This document shows positions 55,257-63,948 of a DNA stretch of 64,000 nucleotides, one piece after another. The first letter of the stretch is position 1. Each line of letters begins with the position of its first letter. The position numbers and the translations under genes are program-made. Location: the NCBI GenBank assembly GCA_022822365.1, contig JAJEBV010000016.1:186001-250000 (forward strand). Reading direction: 5' to 3'. The notes below the pieces were generated by a model. That model was not told the DNA's origin and ran no database searches. It saw only the letters and a list, made by a program, of their open reading frames with translations. This DNA is from Thermoanaerobaculia bacterium. Lineage in GTDB: Bacteria > Acidobacteriota > Thermoanaerobaculia > Multivoradales > Multivoraceae.

Positions 55257-56441
55257 ATGGACCCGAGGAAGAACCCCTACTCCCCAGGCGCCGGCACGGA
55301 ACCGCCGGAGCTCAGCGGCCGCGACGAACTGCTGGAGGAAGCGGCGATAGCCCTGGACAGGACGCGTTCCGGACTCGCGGCCAAGAGCCTGGTCGTCCTC
55401 GGGCTTCGCGGTACGGGCAAGACGGTCCTGCTCAACCGCATCACGCGAAACGCGGAGGCGCGGGGCCTGGCCACCGTCTTTCTCGAGGCGCCGGAGGATC
55501 CGTCGCTGCCCGGCTTGCTGGCGCCCGCCCTGCGCACTGCGCTGCTCAAGTTGAGCCGGCAGCGAAGAGCAGCCGATGCCGCCACGCGCGCCCTTCGCGC
55601 GCTGGGCGGCTTCGTTCGGTCCATGAAGCTGCACTACGGAGACATCGCCTTCGAGGTCGACCTGAGCCTCGAGCCCGGCCTCGCGGACAGCGGCGACCTC
55701 CAGTACGACCTGACCGAACTCCTGGAGTCCTGCGGGGCCGCGGCCCGCGCTTCCGACACGGCGCTGACGCTCACGATCGACGAACTCCAGTACCTGCGGC
55801 ACGAAGAACTTGGCGCCCTCCTCGCGGCAATCCACCGCGCCGCGCAACTCGGGCTCCCGGTCACCCTGCTCGGCGCCGGCCTTCCCCAGCTTGCGGCTCT
55901 GAGCGGGCGCGCCAAGAGCTATGCCGAGCGCCTTTTCCGCTTCGTCGAGATCGGCCCGCTCGGCGAAGACCACGCGGCGCTGGCGGTCGAGGAACCCGCC
56001 CGTCGTCTCGGCGTGGTCTACACCGAGGACGCGGTCGGGGCAGTTCTCAGACGAACCGGGCGCTACCCCTACTTCCTCCAGGAATGGGGGAAGCACTGCT
56101 GGGATTGCGCCCGCTCCCCCGTCATCGAGGTTCGAGACGTCGAATCGGCCACGGTCACGGCGACCGCCGAGCTGGACGCCAGCTTCTTCCGCGTCCGCTT
56201 CGACCGCCTGACTCCGAGGGAGAAGCTCTACCTCCGCGCAATGGCCGAGCTCGGACCCGGGCCGCACCGCTCGGGCAGCGTGGCCGAGGCGCTCGACCGG
56301 CCAGTGCAGTCCGCGGCCCCGGTCCGCGCGAACCTGATCGCCAAGGGAATGATCCACAGCCCCGCCCACGGCGACACCGCGTTCACCGTCCCCATGTTCG
56401 ACGAGTACCTGCGGCGGGCGCTTCCCTGGCCCGCGCCCTGA
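55257..56441 (+). CDS. AAA+ ATPase with winged-helix C-terminus (Orc1/STAND-like)
   Basis: This 394-residue protein begins MDPRKNPYSPGAGTEPPELSGRD, a family-typical N-terminus. The Walker A motif VVLGLRGTGKTVLLNRI is near residue 45 and Walker B ALTLTIDELQYL near residue 170, with a sensor-like VTLLGAGLPQL. The C-terminal 100 residues (FDRLTPREKLYLRAMAELG to the end) look like a winged helix. The overall design resembles Orc1/Cdc6 and STAND ATPases. Such proteins occur as isolated genes and their function is unknown. The perfect inverted repeat upstream is a likely DNA target. Roles in replication control or defence are possible but unproven. Confidence 0.75.
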   Translation: MDPRKNPYSPGAGTEPPELSGRDELLEEAAIALDRTRSGLAAKSLVVLGLRGTGKTVLLNRITRNAEARGLATVFLEAPEDPSLPGLLAPALRTALLKLSRQRRAADAATRALRALGGFVRSMKLHYGDIAFEVDLSLEPGLADSGDLQYDLTELLESCGAAARASDTALTLTIDELQYLRHEELGALLAAIHRAAQLGLPVTLLGAGLPQLAALSGRAKSYAERLFRFVEIGPLGEDHAALAVEEPARRLGVVYTEDAVGAVLRRTGRYPYFLQEWGKHCWDCARSPVIEVRDVESATVTATAELDASFFRVRFDRLTPREKLYLRAMAELGPGPHRSGSVAEALDRPVQSAAPVRANLIAKGMIHSPAHGDTAFTVPMFDEYLRRALPWPAP

Positions 56442-56486
56442 CGCTCCGGCGTCTCCCGCGACGCCAGGACCACCATGCCTCCCGGA

Positions 56487-56606
56487 TCAACCGTCTCCGG
56501 GCGACTCGCCGGCCTCCTCCTCGTCGTCGAGCACGCCGAAGGAGGCCACGATCTCCAGGCCGATGAACGCCACGGCCAGCAGGATGAAGAAGTCGAAGTC
56601 AGTCAT
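56487..56606 (-). CDS. Small membrane protein (39 aa), below ORF-track length
   Basis: A 39-residue frame on the minus strand reads MTDFDFFILLAVAFIGLEIV, then ASFGVLDDEEEAGESPGDG. This gives one hydrophobic segment followed by a strongly acidic tail. GGGGAACGG precedes the ATG and a TATGAT box lies about 60 bp upstream. It sits in the otherwise empty 56442-56694 gap. It could be a small membrane regulator. Existence is inferred from composition only. Confidence 0.45.
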   Translation of the reverse strand: MTDFDFFILLAVAFIGLEIVASFGVLDDEEEAGESPGDG

Positions 56607-56694
56607 GTTCCGTTCCCCGATCAGCCGAATCAGCGGACTCCGCGCCAGGACGCTCGCCCACGCGGATCATACGCCGTCCGGCCATGCGACGTCG

Positions 56695-57765
56695 CTACCG
56701 GTCCTGCTCTTCCTTCGCCGCCTCCAGCGCCTCGCGGGCCGCGTCGACGCGGTTCTGGCCGCCGTACCAGCTCGCCAGCCAGTCGTTGCCGTCTTCGGCG
56801 GTGCCTTCCTGCTCGCGGTGGCGGGCGCCGCGGAGCATGAGGGTCATGGCGCGGTTGCCTTCGTGGCAGGCGTACTCGAGGACCGGGTCGTCGCTGCGAC
56901 GCATTTCCAGCGCGCTGGTCCAGGGCGCTTCGAAGGACTCGGGGTCGTCGACTGTGTACTCGTAGAGCAGGGCGTCGGGGCCGGTGCGGGTGAAGCGTTC
57001 GGTGAGCACCAGGTTCGGGCCGGTGCCGCGGAAGGCGGTGTGCTCGGTGTAGTTCTTCGTCGTCACGACGAACGTGTCGCCGTCCCAGGCGCCCGAGGAA
57101 TCGCCCTTCCAGAAACGCATGCTGTCGTCGGCGTGCTCCCGGCCATCGGTCGGAATGACCCTATGGTCGTTGATCATCTCGGTCATGATCGCGACGTACC
57201 CCGGCGACTGGAAGATCTCCATCATGTTGTTGTAGGCGCCGGGGGTCATCGGCGGGCCGGCGTTGAAGCCGACGATGCAGCGCTCGAAGCTGTTGCGCTC
57301 TTCCGGGCCGGCAGGCGGCTGGCCCCAGAGGGCGTAGCGCTCGTTCACCCGGCGGATCGCCCCGTCCGTCATCTTCGGCAGGCGGCCGTTCGGCGGATCG
57401 ACGATCAGCGAGGTCCGCATCGTGCCGGAGACCTTGTCGCCCAGGTCGAGCCAGAAGGAGTTGTAGCCGACGTCGACGTCGCCCTGGCTGGGATCGACGT
57501 CCGGTACGCCTGAGGTTTCCCGCGCGGCGCGCGCCTCCCTGCGCCGCTGCTCAAGGGCCGCCGCCTCTTCGGCGGTCAGCGTCGCCTTGTCGCCGAACTC
57601 CGCCGGCCGCTCGAGCGGCGTGATCGTGCGATAGTCCCAGGTTCCCTGCAAGTCGGGAACGCCCCAGGACGTGACGAGCTTCTCGTCCTCGGCGTACAAG
57701 GCCCCGGTGGCAACCAGGGCCGCGACGACCAGGACAACGGTGCTTGCGGACGGTCGGTGTTTCAT
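56695..57765 (-). CDS. Exported PDLQG/YACHEGN-family protein, copy 2
   Basis: This 356-residue protein has a signal peptide (VVLVVAALVATGALYA) and the full motif set: WGVPDLQGTWDYRTITPLERP, RTSLIVDPPNGRLP, FERCIVG, YNNMMEIFQSPGYVAIMTEMINDHRVIPTDGRE, WDGDTFVVTTKNY, LTERFTRT, LLYEYTVDDPESFEAPWT and LEYACHEGN. Function is unknown. ATG 57765 with GAAGGAG upstream; it follows copy 3 by 17 bp on the same strand, forming an operon. The track ORF starting at 58623 includes an out-of-frame shadow of copy 3. Confidence 0.72.
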   Translation of the reverse strand: MKHRPSASTVVLVVAALVATGALYAEDEKLVTSWGVPDLQGTWDYRTITPLERPAEFGDKATLTAEEAAALEQRRREARAARETSGVPDVDPSQGDVDVGYNSFWLDLGDKVSGTMRTSLIVDPPNGRLPKMTDGAIRRVNERYALWGQPPAGPEERNSFERCIVGFNAGPPMTPGAYNNMMEIFQSPGYVAIMTEMINDHRVIPTDGREHADDSMRFWKGDSSGAWDGDTFVVTTKNYTEHTAFRGTGPNLVLTERFTRTGPDALLYEYTVDDPESFEAPWTSALEMRRSDDPVLEYACHEGNRAMTLMLRGARHREQEGTAEDGNDWLASWYGGQNRVDAAREALEAAKEEQDR

Positions 57766-57782
57766 GACTTCGACTCCTTCTA

Positions 57783-58598
57783 CTATTGCGGCGTCGCTCC
57801 GCGGCGCAGATGACCGTAGGCCGCGTCCTCGCCGCCAAGCGGAATGCACTTGAACTCGAGCAGCCGGGCATTCTCCTCCAGGCGGCGGTAGAGCGGCATG
57901 CTGATCGTCCACGGCTCGGTGAACACGTTCGGGTCGGTGATCGTCGCCTCGTAGCGGATCGAGTTCGGGCCGGTCGGGGTGAATCGTTCGACCACCACGA
58001 GCTCCTCGCCGTGGAAGTTGCCCGAAGCGTCGAACCAGGTGTCGGCGACCTGGTCGGTGACCTCGACCACCAGGGTGTCGCCCTCCCAGTGACCTAGCGA
58101 GTACCCCATCCAGGACGGCAACTCCGCCCTGGTGCCAGGCCGGTCGAGACGAACCGCCCGGCTGTTGCCGCCCCACTCGTAGGCGAAGAACACCGACTTC
58201 GGCGTCTGCACGATCTGGAACGGCAGCGGCATGTACGTGGCCCGCGGGATCCCGGGCATGAAGCACTTCGCGGCGGGGTCGAGGTTCAACCAGTCCGCCC
58301 GGTTCGCGTTGCGCTGCTCGAGCGCCCAGTCCTGGTACGGGATGCTGCCGCCCTCGACCACGCTCAGCCCGGCCGGAATGGCCCCCAGGGCCCCGTACGC
58401 GGGCACCGGCGTGCGTCGCGCGGCGTGAGCTTCGAGGTCCCAGTGCGCGCTGTTCATCGCTTGCCAGATGCCGTTGAGATCCGGGTCGCCGTCCGGCGTC
58501 CGCGACGCCTGGTAGGCGCCCTCCTGCGACTGCACGGCGGCGACCGCGGCAAGGGACAGCACCGCGGCCAGCGACGCGGTCGAACTGAGCTTTCTCAT
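57783..58598 (-). CDS. Exported PDLQG/YACHEGN-family protein, copy 3 (divergent, no CHEGN)
   Basis: This 271-residue member has a signal peptide (AVLSLAAVAAVQSQ), GDPDLNGIWQAMNSAHWDLE, CFMPGIPRATYMPLPFQIVQTP, LGHWEGDTLVVEVTDQ, VERFTPTG, ITDPNVFTEPWTISMPLYR and LLEFKC. It lacks the YACHEGN ending and the SLIVDPPNGR block, so it is a distinct subfamily. TATAGT lies 8 nt before the ATG, suggesting a leaderless operon promoter. Confidence 0.65.
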   Translation of the reverse strand: MRKLSSTASLAAVLSLAAVAAVQSQEGAYQASRTPDGDPDLNGIWQAMNSAHWDLEAHAARRTPVPAYGALGAIPAGLSVVEGGSIPYQDWALEQRNANRADWLNLDPAAKCFMPGIPRATYMPLPFQIVQTPKSVFFAYEWGGNSRAVRLDRPGTRAELPSWMGYSLGHWEGDTLVVEVTDQVADTWFDASGNFHGEELVVVERFTPTGPNSIRYEATITDPNVFTEPWTISMPLYRRLEENARLLEFKCIPLGGEDAAYGHLRRGATPQ

Positions 58599-58624
58599 GA
58601 TGGCGGACTATAGCGAAGCCCACA

Positions 58625-60790
58625 CTACGGCAAGCGAAAGACGAACAGCCCGTTGCCGCTGCGCGGATAGCGGATCTCCGGACTGACGGCCGCCGGCACG
58701 AAACGCGGACTGCCGCCGCCGAGGCCCGTGGACACCGCCACGTACTGGACGCCGTCGACCTCGTAGCTGACCGGAAAGCCCTGCACCGATGTCGGCAGGC
58801 GCGTACCCCAGAGTTCGCGGCCCGTCGCCGTTTCCCAGGCCCGGAAGCGGCGGTCGATGTCGCCGGCGAACACGACGCCGCCGGCCGTCGTCAGCGCGGC
58901 GGTGAGAAAGGCCGGCCGCTGCTCGACACTCCAGACCTCCTCCATCGTGTCCACGTCATAGGCGGCGAGTTTGCCGAGACGCCCCTCCGTATCCGGCATG
59001 GCGAACCACTTGCGGTCCGCCCGCTGGCCGCCGCCGCCTTCCTCGAAGCGGTTCTGCGTGGCCGAGATCTCGAGGCAGCTCTGGCTCAGCGGAACGACCA
59101 GAAGGCCCTCCTCCGGACTGTACGAGGATGCCTGCCAGTTGTGGCCGCCGGCCGTGCTGGGACACACCGACACCCACTCCCCGATCTTGGCCGAGGCGAT
59201 GTCCTCCCGGTAACGCACTTCGCCGGTGTCGCGGTCGATGTAGTCGAAGACGTTCTGGAACACCATTTCCCTGAGACTCACGAAGGAGCCGTCGGAACGG
59301 TCGATCTTCCACAGGATGCCGTGTTTGCCGGAGGTCAGAAGCAGCTTCCGGCCCCCGCGGTCGATCAGCACCTGCTCGAACGCTTCGTCCAGGTCTAGCG
59401 CCTCGCCGGGAACGTACTGGTAGTAGAACGTGAGCGCACCGTCCTCAGGCCGCAACGCCAGGGTCGAGTTCGTGTACAGCACTTCGTGGTCGATCGTGAG
59501 CCCTCGGCTCACCGGCACCCAGGGCTTGGCCTGCGCTACCGGCCAATAGAGCAAGCGCAGCTCCGGGTCGTAGCTGCCCGGAATCCAGGAGTCGCCTCCG
59601 CCTCGCTGCATCAGGGGCAGATCGCCCCAGGTCTCGCCGCCCGGTTTGCCGGGCCGGGCGATCGTGTAGGTGCGCCACCGTTCCTCGCCCGTTTCCGCGT
59701 CGTGGGCCGTAATGAAGCAACTCTCCTCGTAGTAGCGGATGCAGCCGTTGATGCCGTTGATCACCAGGCCGTCCACCACGATCGGACCGCTCGTATTGGA
59801 GTAGCCCTTCGCCGGATCGGCGATCCGCGTCTCCCAGCGCGGCCGGCCGTTGCGCGCATCGAGCGCGAGCATGGCCGCGTCCTTGGTGGCCACGAGGACC
59901 TTGTCGCCCCAGATCGCGAGGTTGCGGAGCTGGTTGAACCCGCGCGCCAGGTCGCCTTCCAGCCCACGCCGGTACTCCCAGATCAGCGTGCCGGTGTCGG
60001 CCTCCAGGGCCTGAATGATGTTCCCCGGGTTGGCCAGGTACATGACGCCGTCGTAGACGAGCGGCGTCGGCTGATTCACCCCGTCCGCCATCGCCCAGGA
60101 CCACGCCAGGCGCAGATCGCCGACGTTGCCGGTGTCGACCTGGTCGAGCGGGCTGTGACCCTGGCCGTCGTAGGTGCGCCGAAACATCAACCAGTCGCCT
60201 GGGGCCGGGTCGAGGAGCATCTCCGCGGTGACCGGTTCGAAACCCACGATCTCGCGCTCTCCCGGAGGCCTGACGTACTCTTCCTCGACCGCCTCGGCAG
60301 AGGCGCGGACCTCGCGGTCCGCGACCGCGGCTGAGTCCGACGCGAACGAGGTTGCCCCATCCATGCCCAGACGGCCGAGTACCGCGCCGAGACCGGCGCT
60401 GTCCGCCGTCAGCGCTTCCTCGCCGGCCGCGGCACCGTTCTGCAGCAGCAGGAAGGCGGCGAGATCGTAGGTCTGCTGCGGCGTCAGCGAGTTCCGGTTC
60501 TCCGGCGGCATCGTGACCCGCATCGTGTCCGCGAGATCGACAACCGCGCCGGCTCCCCAGGCAGCGAGAAAGTCAACTCCACGCAGGGGCGGCGCCTCGT
60601 TGGCGCCTGCCAGGCTCGAGAGATGGCACTCGACGCAGATCTCCTCGTAGAACACCCGGCCGCGCTCCGCCTGTTCAGCGGTGAACACCCGCAGCGGCTC
60701 ATCCTGCCGCCTCGCACCGACGGCAGCGCTAGCAGCGACGGCCGCCAGGAGCGCCAGCCCCGCCGACAGCCCGCGTACACTCCGCGCCAT
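58625..60790 (-). CDS. PQQ-dependent dehydrogenase with N-terminal cytochrome c domain
   Basis: This 721-residue periplasmic quinohaemoprotein has a signal peptide ([17 protein letters not shown]). A cytochrome c domain with CVECH near residue 53 has its axial-Met candidate in [16 protein letters not shown]. From about residue 200 there is a PQQ propeller ([54 protein letters not shown]). It probably oxidises an alcohol and passes electrons to its own haem. The start is ATG 60790, or ATG 60799 in the same frame. Both lie within the start region of the divergent epimerase-like gene, and no Shine-Dalgarno sequence is seen. Confidence 0.87.
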   Translation of the reverse strand: MARSVRGLSAGLALLAAVAASAAVGARRQDEPLRVFTAEQAERGRVFYEEICVECHLSSLAGANEAPPLRGVDFLAAWGAGAVVDLADTMRVTMPPENRNSLTPQQTYDLAAFLLLQNGAAAGEEALTADSAGLGAVLGRLGMDGATSFASDSAAVADREVRASAEAVEEEYVRPPGEREIVGFEPVTAEMLLDPAPGDWLMFRRTYDGQGHSPLDQVDTGNVGDLRLAWSWAMADGVNQPTPLVYDGVMYLANPGNIIQALEADTGTLIWEYRRGLEGDLARGFNQLRNLAIWGDKVLVATKDAAMLALDARNGRPRWETRIADPAKGYSNTSGPIVVDGLVINGINGCIRYYEESCFITAHDAETGEERWRTYTIARPGKPGGETWGDLPLMQRGGGDSWIPGSYDPELRLLYWPVAQAKPWVPVSRGLTIDHEVLYTNSTLALRPEDGALTFYYQYVPGEALDLDEAFEQVLIDRGGRKLLLTSGKHGILWKIDRSDGSFVSLREMVFQNVFDYIDRDTGEVRYREDIASAKIGEWVSVCPSTAGGHNWQASSYSPEEGLLVVPLSQSCLEISATQNRFEEGGGGQRADRKWFAMPDTEGRLGKLAAYDVDTMEEVWSVEQRPAFLTAALTTAGGVVFAGDIDRRFRAWETATGRELWGTRLPTSVQGFPVSYEVDGVQYVAVSTGLGGGSPRFVPAAVSPEIRYPRSGNGLFVFRLP

Positions 60791-61796
60791 GGCACGCATG
60801 TTAGTTGTCGGAGGCACCGGCCCCACCGGGCCGCCGATCGTCAACCGCTTCCTCGCTGCAGGCTGCGAGGTCTCCATCTTCCACTCCGGCCGCCATCCCG
60901 TCGACTTCGACGGACCGGTGGAGCGGATCCTCGGCAACGCCCGCGACAGCGACGACATCCGCGCGAAGATCGGGTCGCGCGAGTGGGACATAGCCGTGTG
61001 CATGTACGGCCGGCTGCGCGCCCTGGCCAAGGAACTCGCCGGCAAGACGAACCGCCTGGTGGGCATCACCGGCCAGCCGGTCTACAGGGGTTCGCAGCCG
61101 CCGACGCCCGAGGGCCGAACTCCGCTGCCGATCCCGGAGTTCGCGCCGCGCCAATACGACGCGAAGAACTACACCGGCAAGGTGGCCGCGGGCGAGGACC
61201 AGCTCTTCGAGCAGCACGGCCGCGGCGACTTCGAGGTCGTCATCCTCCGCTATCCCGGCGTCTACGGCCCGCGCACGCCGATGAACCACGAGTGGGCGGT
61301 GGTCAGGCGCATTCTCGACCGGCGGCCTTTCATGATCCTGCCCCACGACGGCGTGACCTACTTCCAGCGCGGCTACGCGGAGAACCTCGCCCGGCTCGTC
61401 TACCTCGCCGGCACCAGGCCCGAAGCGGCGGGAGAAGCCTTCAACGCCGGCGACGAACGGGTGATCAGTTGCCGCGCCGTGGCGGAGGTCATCATCGACG
61501 AACTCGACTCCGGGATGGAGCTGATCGGCGTTCCGGCGCCCTTCTGCCGGGGCGTCTTCCCGCTCGCCGAGAAGTCCAACCAGCTTCTCGACATGTCGAA
61601 GGCCCGGAACCTGCTCGGCTACCGCGACGTCGTCGATCCGGAGACCGCCACGCGCGCCACGGCCCGCCATCTCCACGACCACCCGCCGGACGAGAAGGAC
61701 CTCTACGCCGCCGGCACCGGCCGTTTCGACTACGAACGGGAGGACCGGATCGTCGAGCGCTGGCGTCGGGCCGTGTCCTTGATGAACGCGGACTGA
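60789..61796 (+). CDS. NAD-dependent epimerase/dehydratase-like protein
   Basis: This 335-residue extended-SDR-type protein has an N-terminal cofactor motif [16 protein letters not shown] and a [15 protein letters not shown] segment. The expected YxxxK is not evident ([10 protein letters not shown] places the Lys three residues after the Tyr), so the activity may be atypical. The start is ATG 60789 or 60798. TACACT lies 7 nt upstream of the former. Start codons overlap those of the divergent PQQ dehydrogenase. Confidence 0.75.
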   Translation: MARMLVVGGTGPTGPPIVNRFLAAGCEVSIFHSGRHPVDFDGPVERILGNARDSDDIRAKIGSREWDIAVCMYGRLRALAKELAGKTNRLVGITGQPVYRGSQPPTPEGRTPLPIPEFAPRQYDAKNYTGKVAAGEDQLFEQHGRGDFEVVILRYPGVYGPRTPMNHEWAVVRRILDRRPFMILPHDGVTYFQRGYAENLARLVYLAGTRPEAAGEAFNAGDERVISCRAVAEVIIDELDSGMELIGVPAPFCRGVFPLAEKSNQLLDMSKARNLLGYRDVVDPETATRATARHLHDHPPDEKDLYAAGTGRFDYEREDRIVERWRRAVSLMNAD

Positions 61797-61848
61797 GGGG
61801 CCGCTGATACCCTCGCAACCACCGAACGCACAGACGAAGGAGTCGTCG

Positions 61849-62841
61849 ATGATCAGACGGACGATGATCGCCCTTGCCCTGGCTGCCGCCCTCGTCGGCG
61901 CGCCCGCTCTCGCGGCGGACGACTGGCAGACGCCGCGCACCCCCTGGGGGCATCCCGACCTCCAGGGCCTGTGGACGAACACCACGCTCACGCCCTTCGA
62001 ACGGCCCGTCGAGATGGGCGACAAGGCCTTCCTCACCGAGGAAGAGGTCGCACAGGCCGAGGCGGCTCGTCAGGCCATGATCCAGAACCGCGCGGACCAG
62101 CCCGCGCAGAAGGCGGAAGCCGGCCAGAACGTCGGCGCCTACAACCTGCACTGGCTGGAGCTCGGAACGAAGATCGTCGGCAGCCGGCGGACCTCCCTCG
62201 TCGTCGATCCTCCGACCGGCCGCGTCCCGGTGCGGCCCGAGGCGCAGCAGGTGCGCGCCGACAACCTGGTCAAGATGTTCGACTCGTACGAGTACATGAG
62301 CGTCTGGGACCGCTGCATCACGCGCGGCGTTCCCGGACACCTGTTCCCGGCCGGCTACAACAACAACTACCGGATCGCCCAGACGCCGGAGTACGTGGTC
62401 ATCTACTCCGAGATGATCAACGACGTCCGCTTCATCCCGGTCGACGGCCGGGAGCGGATCCCGGAGGACCTCCACCTCTGGAACGGCGACTCCCGCGGCC
62501 ACTGGGACGGCGACACGCTCGTCGTCGAAACCAGAAACTTCTCGGACAAGGGCTGGATCGCGACCAGCGGCTCCCAGGGCCGGATCAAGGGCATCCCGGT
62601 CAGCACGGAACTCGTCTCCGTGGAACGCTTCACGCGCGTTGACGAGCACACGGTGGACTGGACGGTCACGATCGATGATCCGGTCAACTACACGGACACC
62701 TGGACAGTGAACATCCCGCTCTACTTCGATCCGGACAACGAGATGTTCGAGTACGCCTGCCACGAAGGGAACTGGGCGGTCACGAACACCCTGAGCGGCG
62801 CCCGCCACGAGGAGAAGACCGGCGGGGACAGCAGTCCGTGA
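61849..62841 (+). CDS. Exported PDLQG/YACHEGN-family protein, copy 4
   Basis: This 330-residue protein has a signal peptide (ALALAAALVGAPALAA), WGHPDLQGLWTNTTLTPFERP, RTSLVVDPPTGRVPV, WDRCITRG, YNNNYRIAQTPEYVVIYSEMINDVRFIPVDGRE, WDGDTLVVETRNF, VERFTRVD, VDWTVTIDDPVNYTDTWTVNIPL and FEYACHEGN. It is the closest relative of copy 2. AAGGAG precedes the ATG. Its stop overlaps the GTG start of the AhpD-like gene, so the two are translationally coupled and probably function together. Confidence 0.72.
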   Translation: MIRRTMIALALAAALVGAPALAADDWQTPRTPWGHPDLQGLWTNTTLTPFERPVEMGDKAFLTEEEVAQAEAARQAMIQNRADQPAQKAEAGQNVGAYNLHWLELGTKIVGSRRTSLVVDPPTGRVPVRPEAQQVRADNLVKMFDSYEYMSVWDRCITRGVPGHLFPAGYNNNYRIAQTPEYVVIYSEMINDVRFIPVDGRERIPEDLHLWNGDSRGHWDGDTLVVETRNFSDKGWIATSGSQGRIKGIPVSTELVSVERFTRVDEHTVDWTVTIDDPVNYTDTWTVNIPLYFDPDNEMFEYACHEGNWAVTNTLSGARHEEKTGGDSSP

Positions 62842-63896
62842 GCTTCGCCGACCGGCGTTTTCCCGTTCCCGTCCGCGGGGACATGGCCACCGCACTGCGC
62901 AGGTCGTGGGCCGACATCGGCCGCCCCGGCGCCTGGTGGACGGGGCCCGAACGTGTCGCGATCGCCGCTCTCGCCCGCGCCGAGCGAATCCAGCGCAACG
63001 AGCCGCCGTGGAACCGTGACCGCGGCGAGCCGTGTACGCCACTGCCGGAGAAGGCAGTCGAGGCAGCGCGGAAGATCGGAGCGGATCCTGCCCACCTCGA
63101 CCGCGAATGGGCGAACGGCGTGATTGCCGAGATCGGCGACTCGCACTACGTCGAACTCGCCTCGGTCGTCGTCACGACGGCCGCAGCCGACGCCTTCTGC
63201 GAGGCGATGGGCATAGACCACGAACCGCTCCCCGAAGCCGAGGCCGGCGAACCGGCCCGCGAACGCCCGGACGGCATGGGCGACATCGGCGCCTGGGTCC
63301 CGGTCCAGGTCATCGACTGGAAGCGCGCCAACGTGGCGCGCGCCCTGAGCCTGGTGCCGGAAGGCGTGCGCACCTTCTTCCGCATCGTAGCTGCCATGTA
63401 CTCGGGAACGGCTACCGACTTCGAGAAGATGGTCTGGGACCACCGGCCGCTATCCCGCCCCCAGGTCGAGTTGCTCGCGGCCAGGGTCTCGGCCCTCAAC
63501 CAGTGCTTCTACTGAACGACCGCCCACACCATGCTGCTCCGGGCGAGCAGCGACGCAGTCGGAGCCGAAGTCGATCTGAGCGCGGCGGTTGAGGACGCCG
63601 CCGATGGCGGCGTGGAGAACGGCGCGATCCTGACGGCCTTCGCCGAAGCCGTCGTCCGGGCCACGGACGATCTGGACGCGGCCCGCACCCGGGCCCTCGA
63701 AACCCTCGGACCCGAGAAGTTCGTCGAGGCGGCCGCCACAGTCGGCATCTTCAACGGCCTCGTCCGCGTTGCCGACTCGACCGGCATCCCCAGCGACGCC
63801 CAGATGCTCGAGCGCACCGCCGACGTCCGCGGCCCCCTCGGCTTCAACCGCTGGGGCGGCGCGAAGTCATCCGGCGTCGCCGAAGCGCCGGCGTAG
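62838..63896 (+). CDS. Putative AhpD-like selenoprotein (in-frame UGA as Sec226)
   Basis: The track lists two ORFs (62838-63515 and 63531-63896), but they share one frame and are separated only by TGA at 63513-63515. Reading TGA as an amino acid gives a 352-residue protein. Around it the sequence is E-LLAARVSALNQ-C-F-Y-(TGA)-T-T-A-H, matching the AhpD proton-relay and redox motif E-x11-C-x2-C-x3-H with the second Cys replaced. A hairpin starting 17 nt later fits a bacterial SECIS. The N-terminal half has WWTGPERVAIAALARAERIQ and resembles two-domain peroxidase-like relatives of carboxymuconolactone decarboxylase. GTG start overlapping the upstream stop. Alternatives are a recent nonsense mutation or sequencing error. 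Confidence 0.7.
63533..63551 (+). promoter_or_regulatory. Candidate bacterial SECIS hairpin
   Basis: GCTGCTC-CGGGC-GAGCAGC forms a perfect 7-bp stem with a 5-nt loop. It begins 17 nt after the in-frame TGA and its loop begins 24 nt after it, within the spacing known for SelB-dependent SECIS elements. A G occurs at the second position of the loop, as expected. The hairpin lies wholly within coding sequence, typical of bacterial SECIS. Confidence 0.6.
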
Positions 63897-63900
63897 CGAC

Positions 63901-63948
63901 GCGCGGCCGTGCCGGGGCGCGGCCGTGCCGGGGCGCGGCCGTAGCGGG
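63901..63948 (+). repeat. Three tandem 16-bp repeats
   Basis: GCGCGGCCGTGCCGGG occurs twice exactly and a third time with one substitution and one transition (GCGCGGCCGTAGCGGG). It begins 4 bp after the AhpD-like stop codon. It may be a terminator region or slippage product. A TACGAT box at 63981-63986 near the window edge may be the promoter of the next gene. Confidence 0.7.

Noticed and set aside
63531-63896. Separate 121-residue gene downstream of the AhpD-like ORF
   Set aside because: It is in the same frame as the upstream ORF, lacks a ribosome binding site and completes the AhpD motif across the TGA. One Sec-containing gene is the better reading.
63901-63948. Tandem repeats as a CRISPR array
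   Set aside because: Repeats are 16 bp and contiguous with no spacers, and no cas genes are present.
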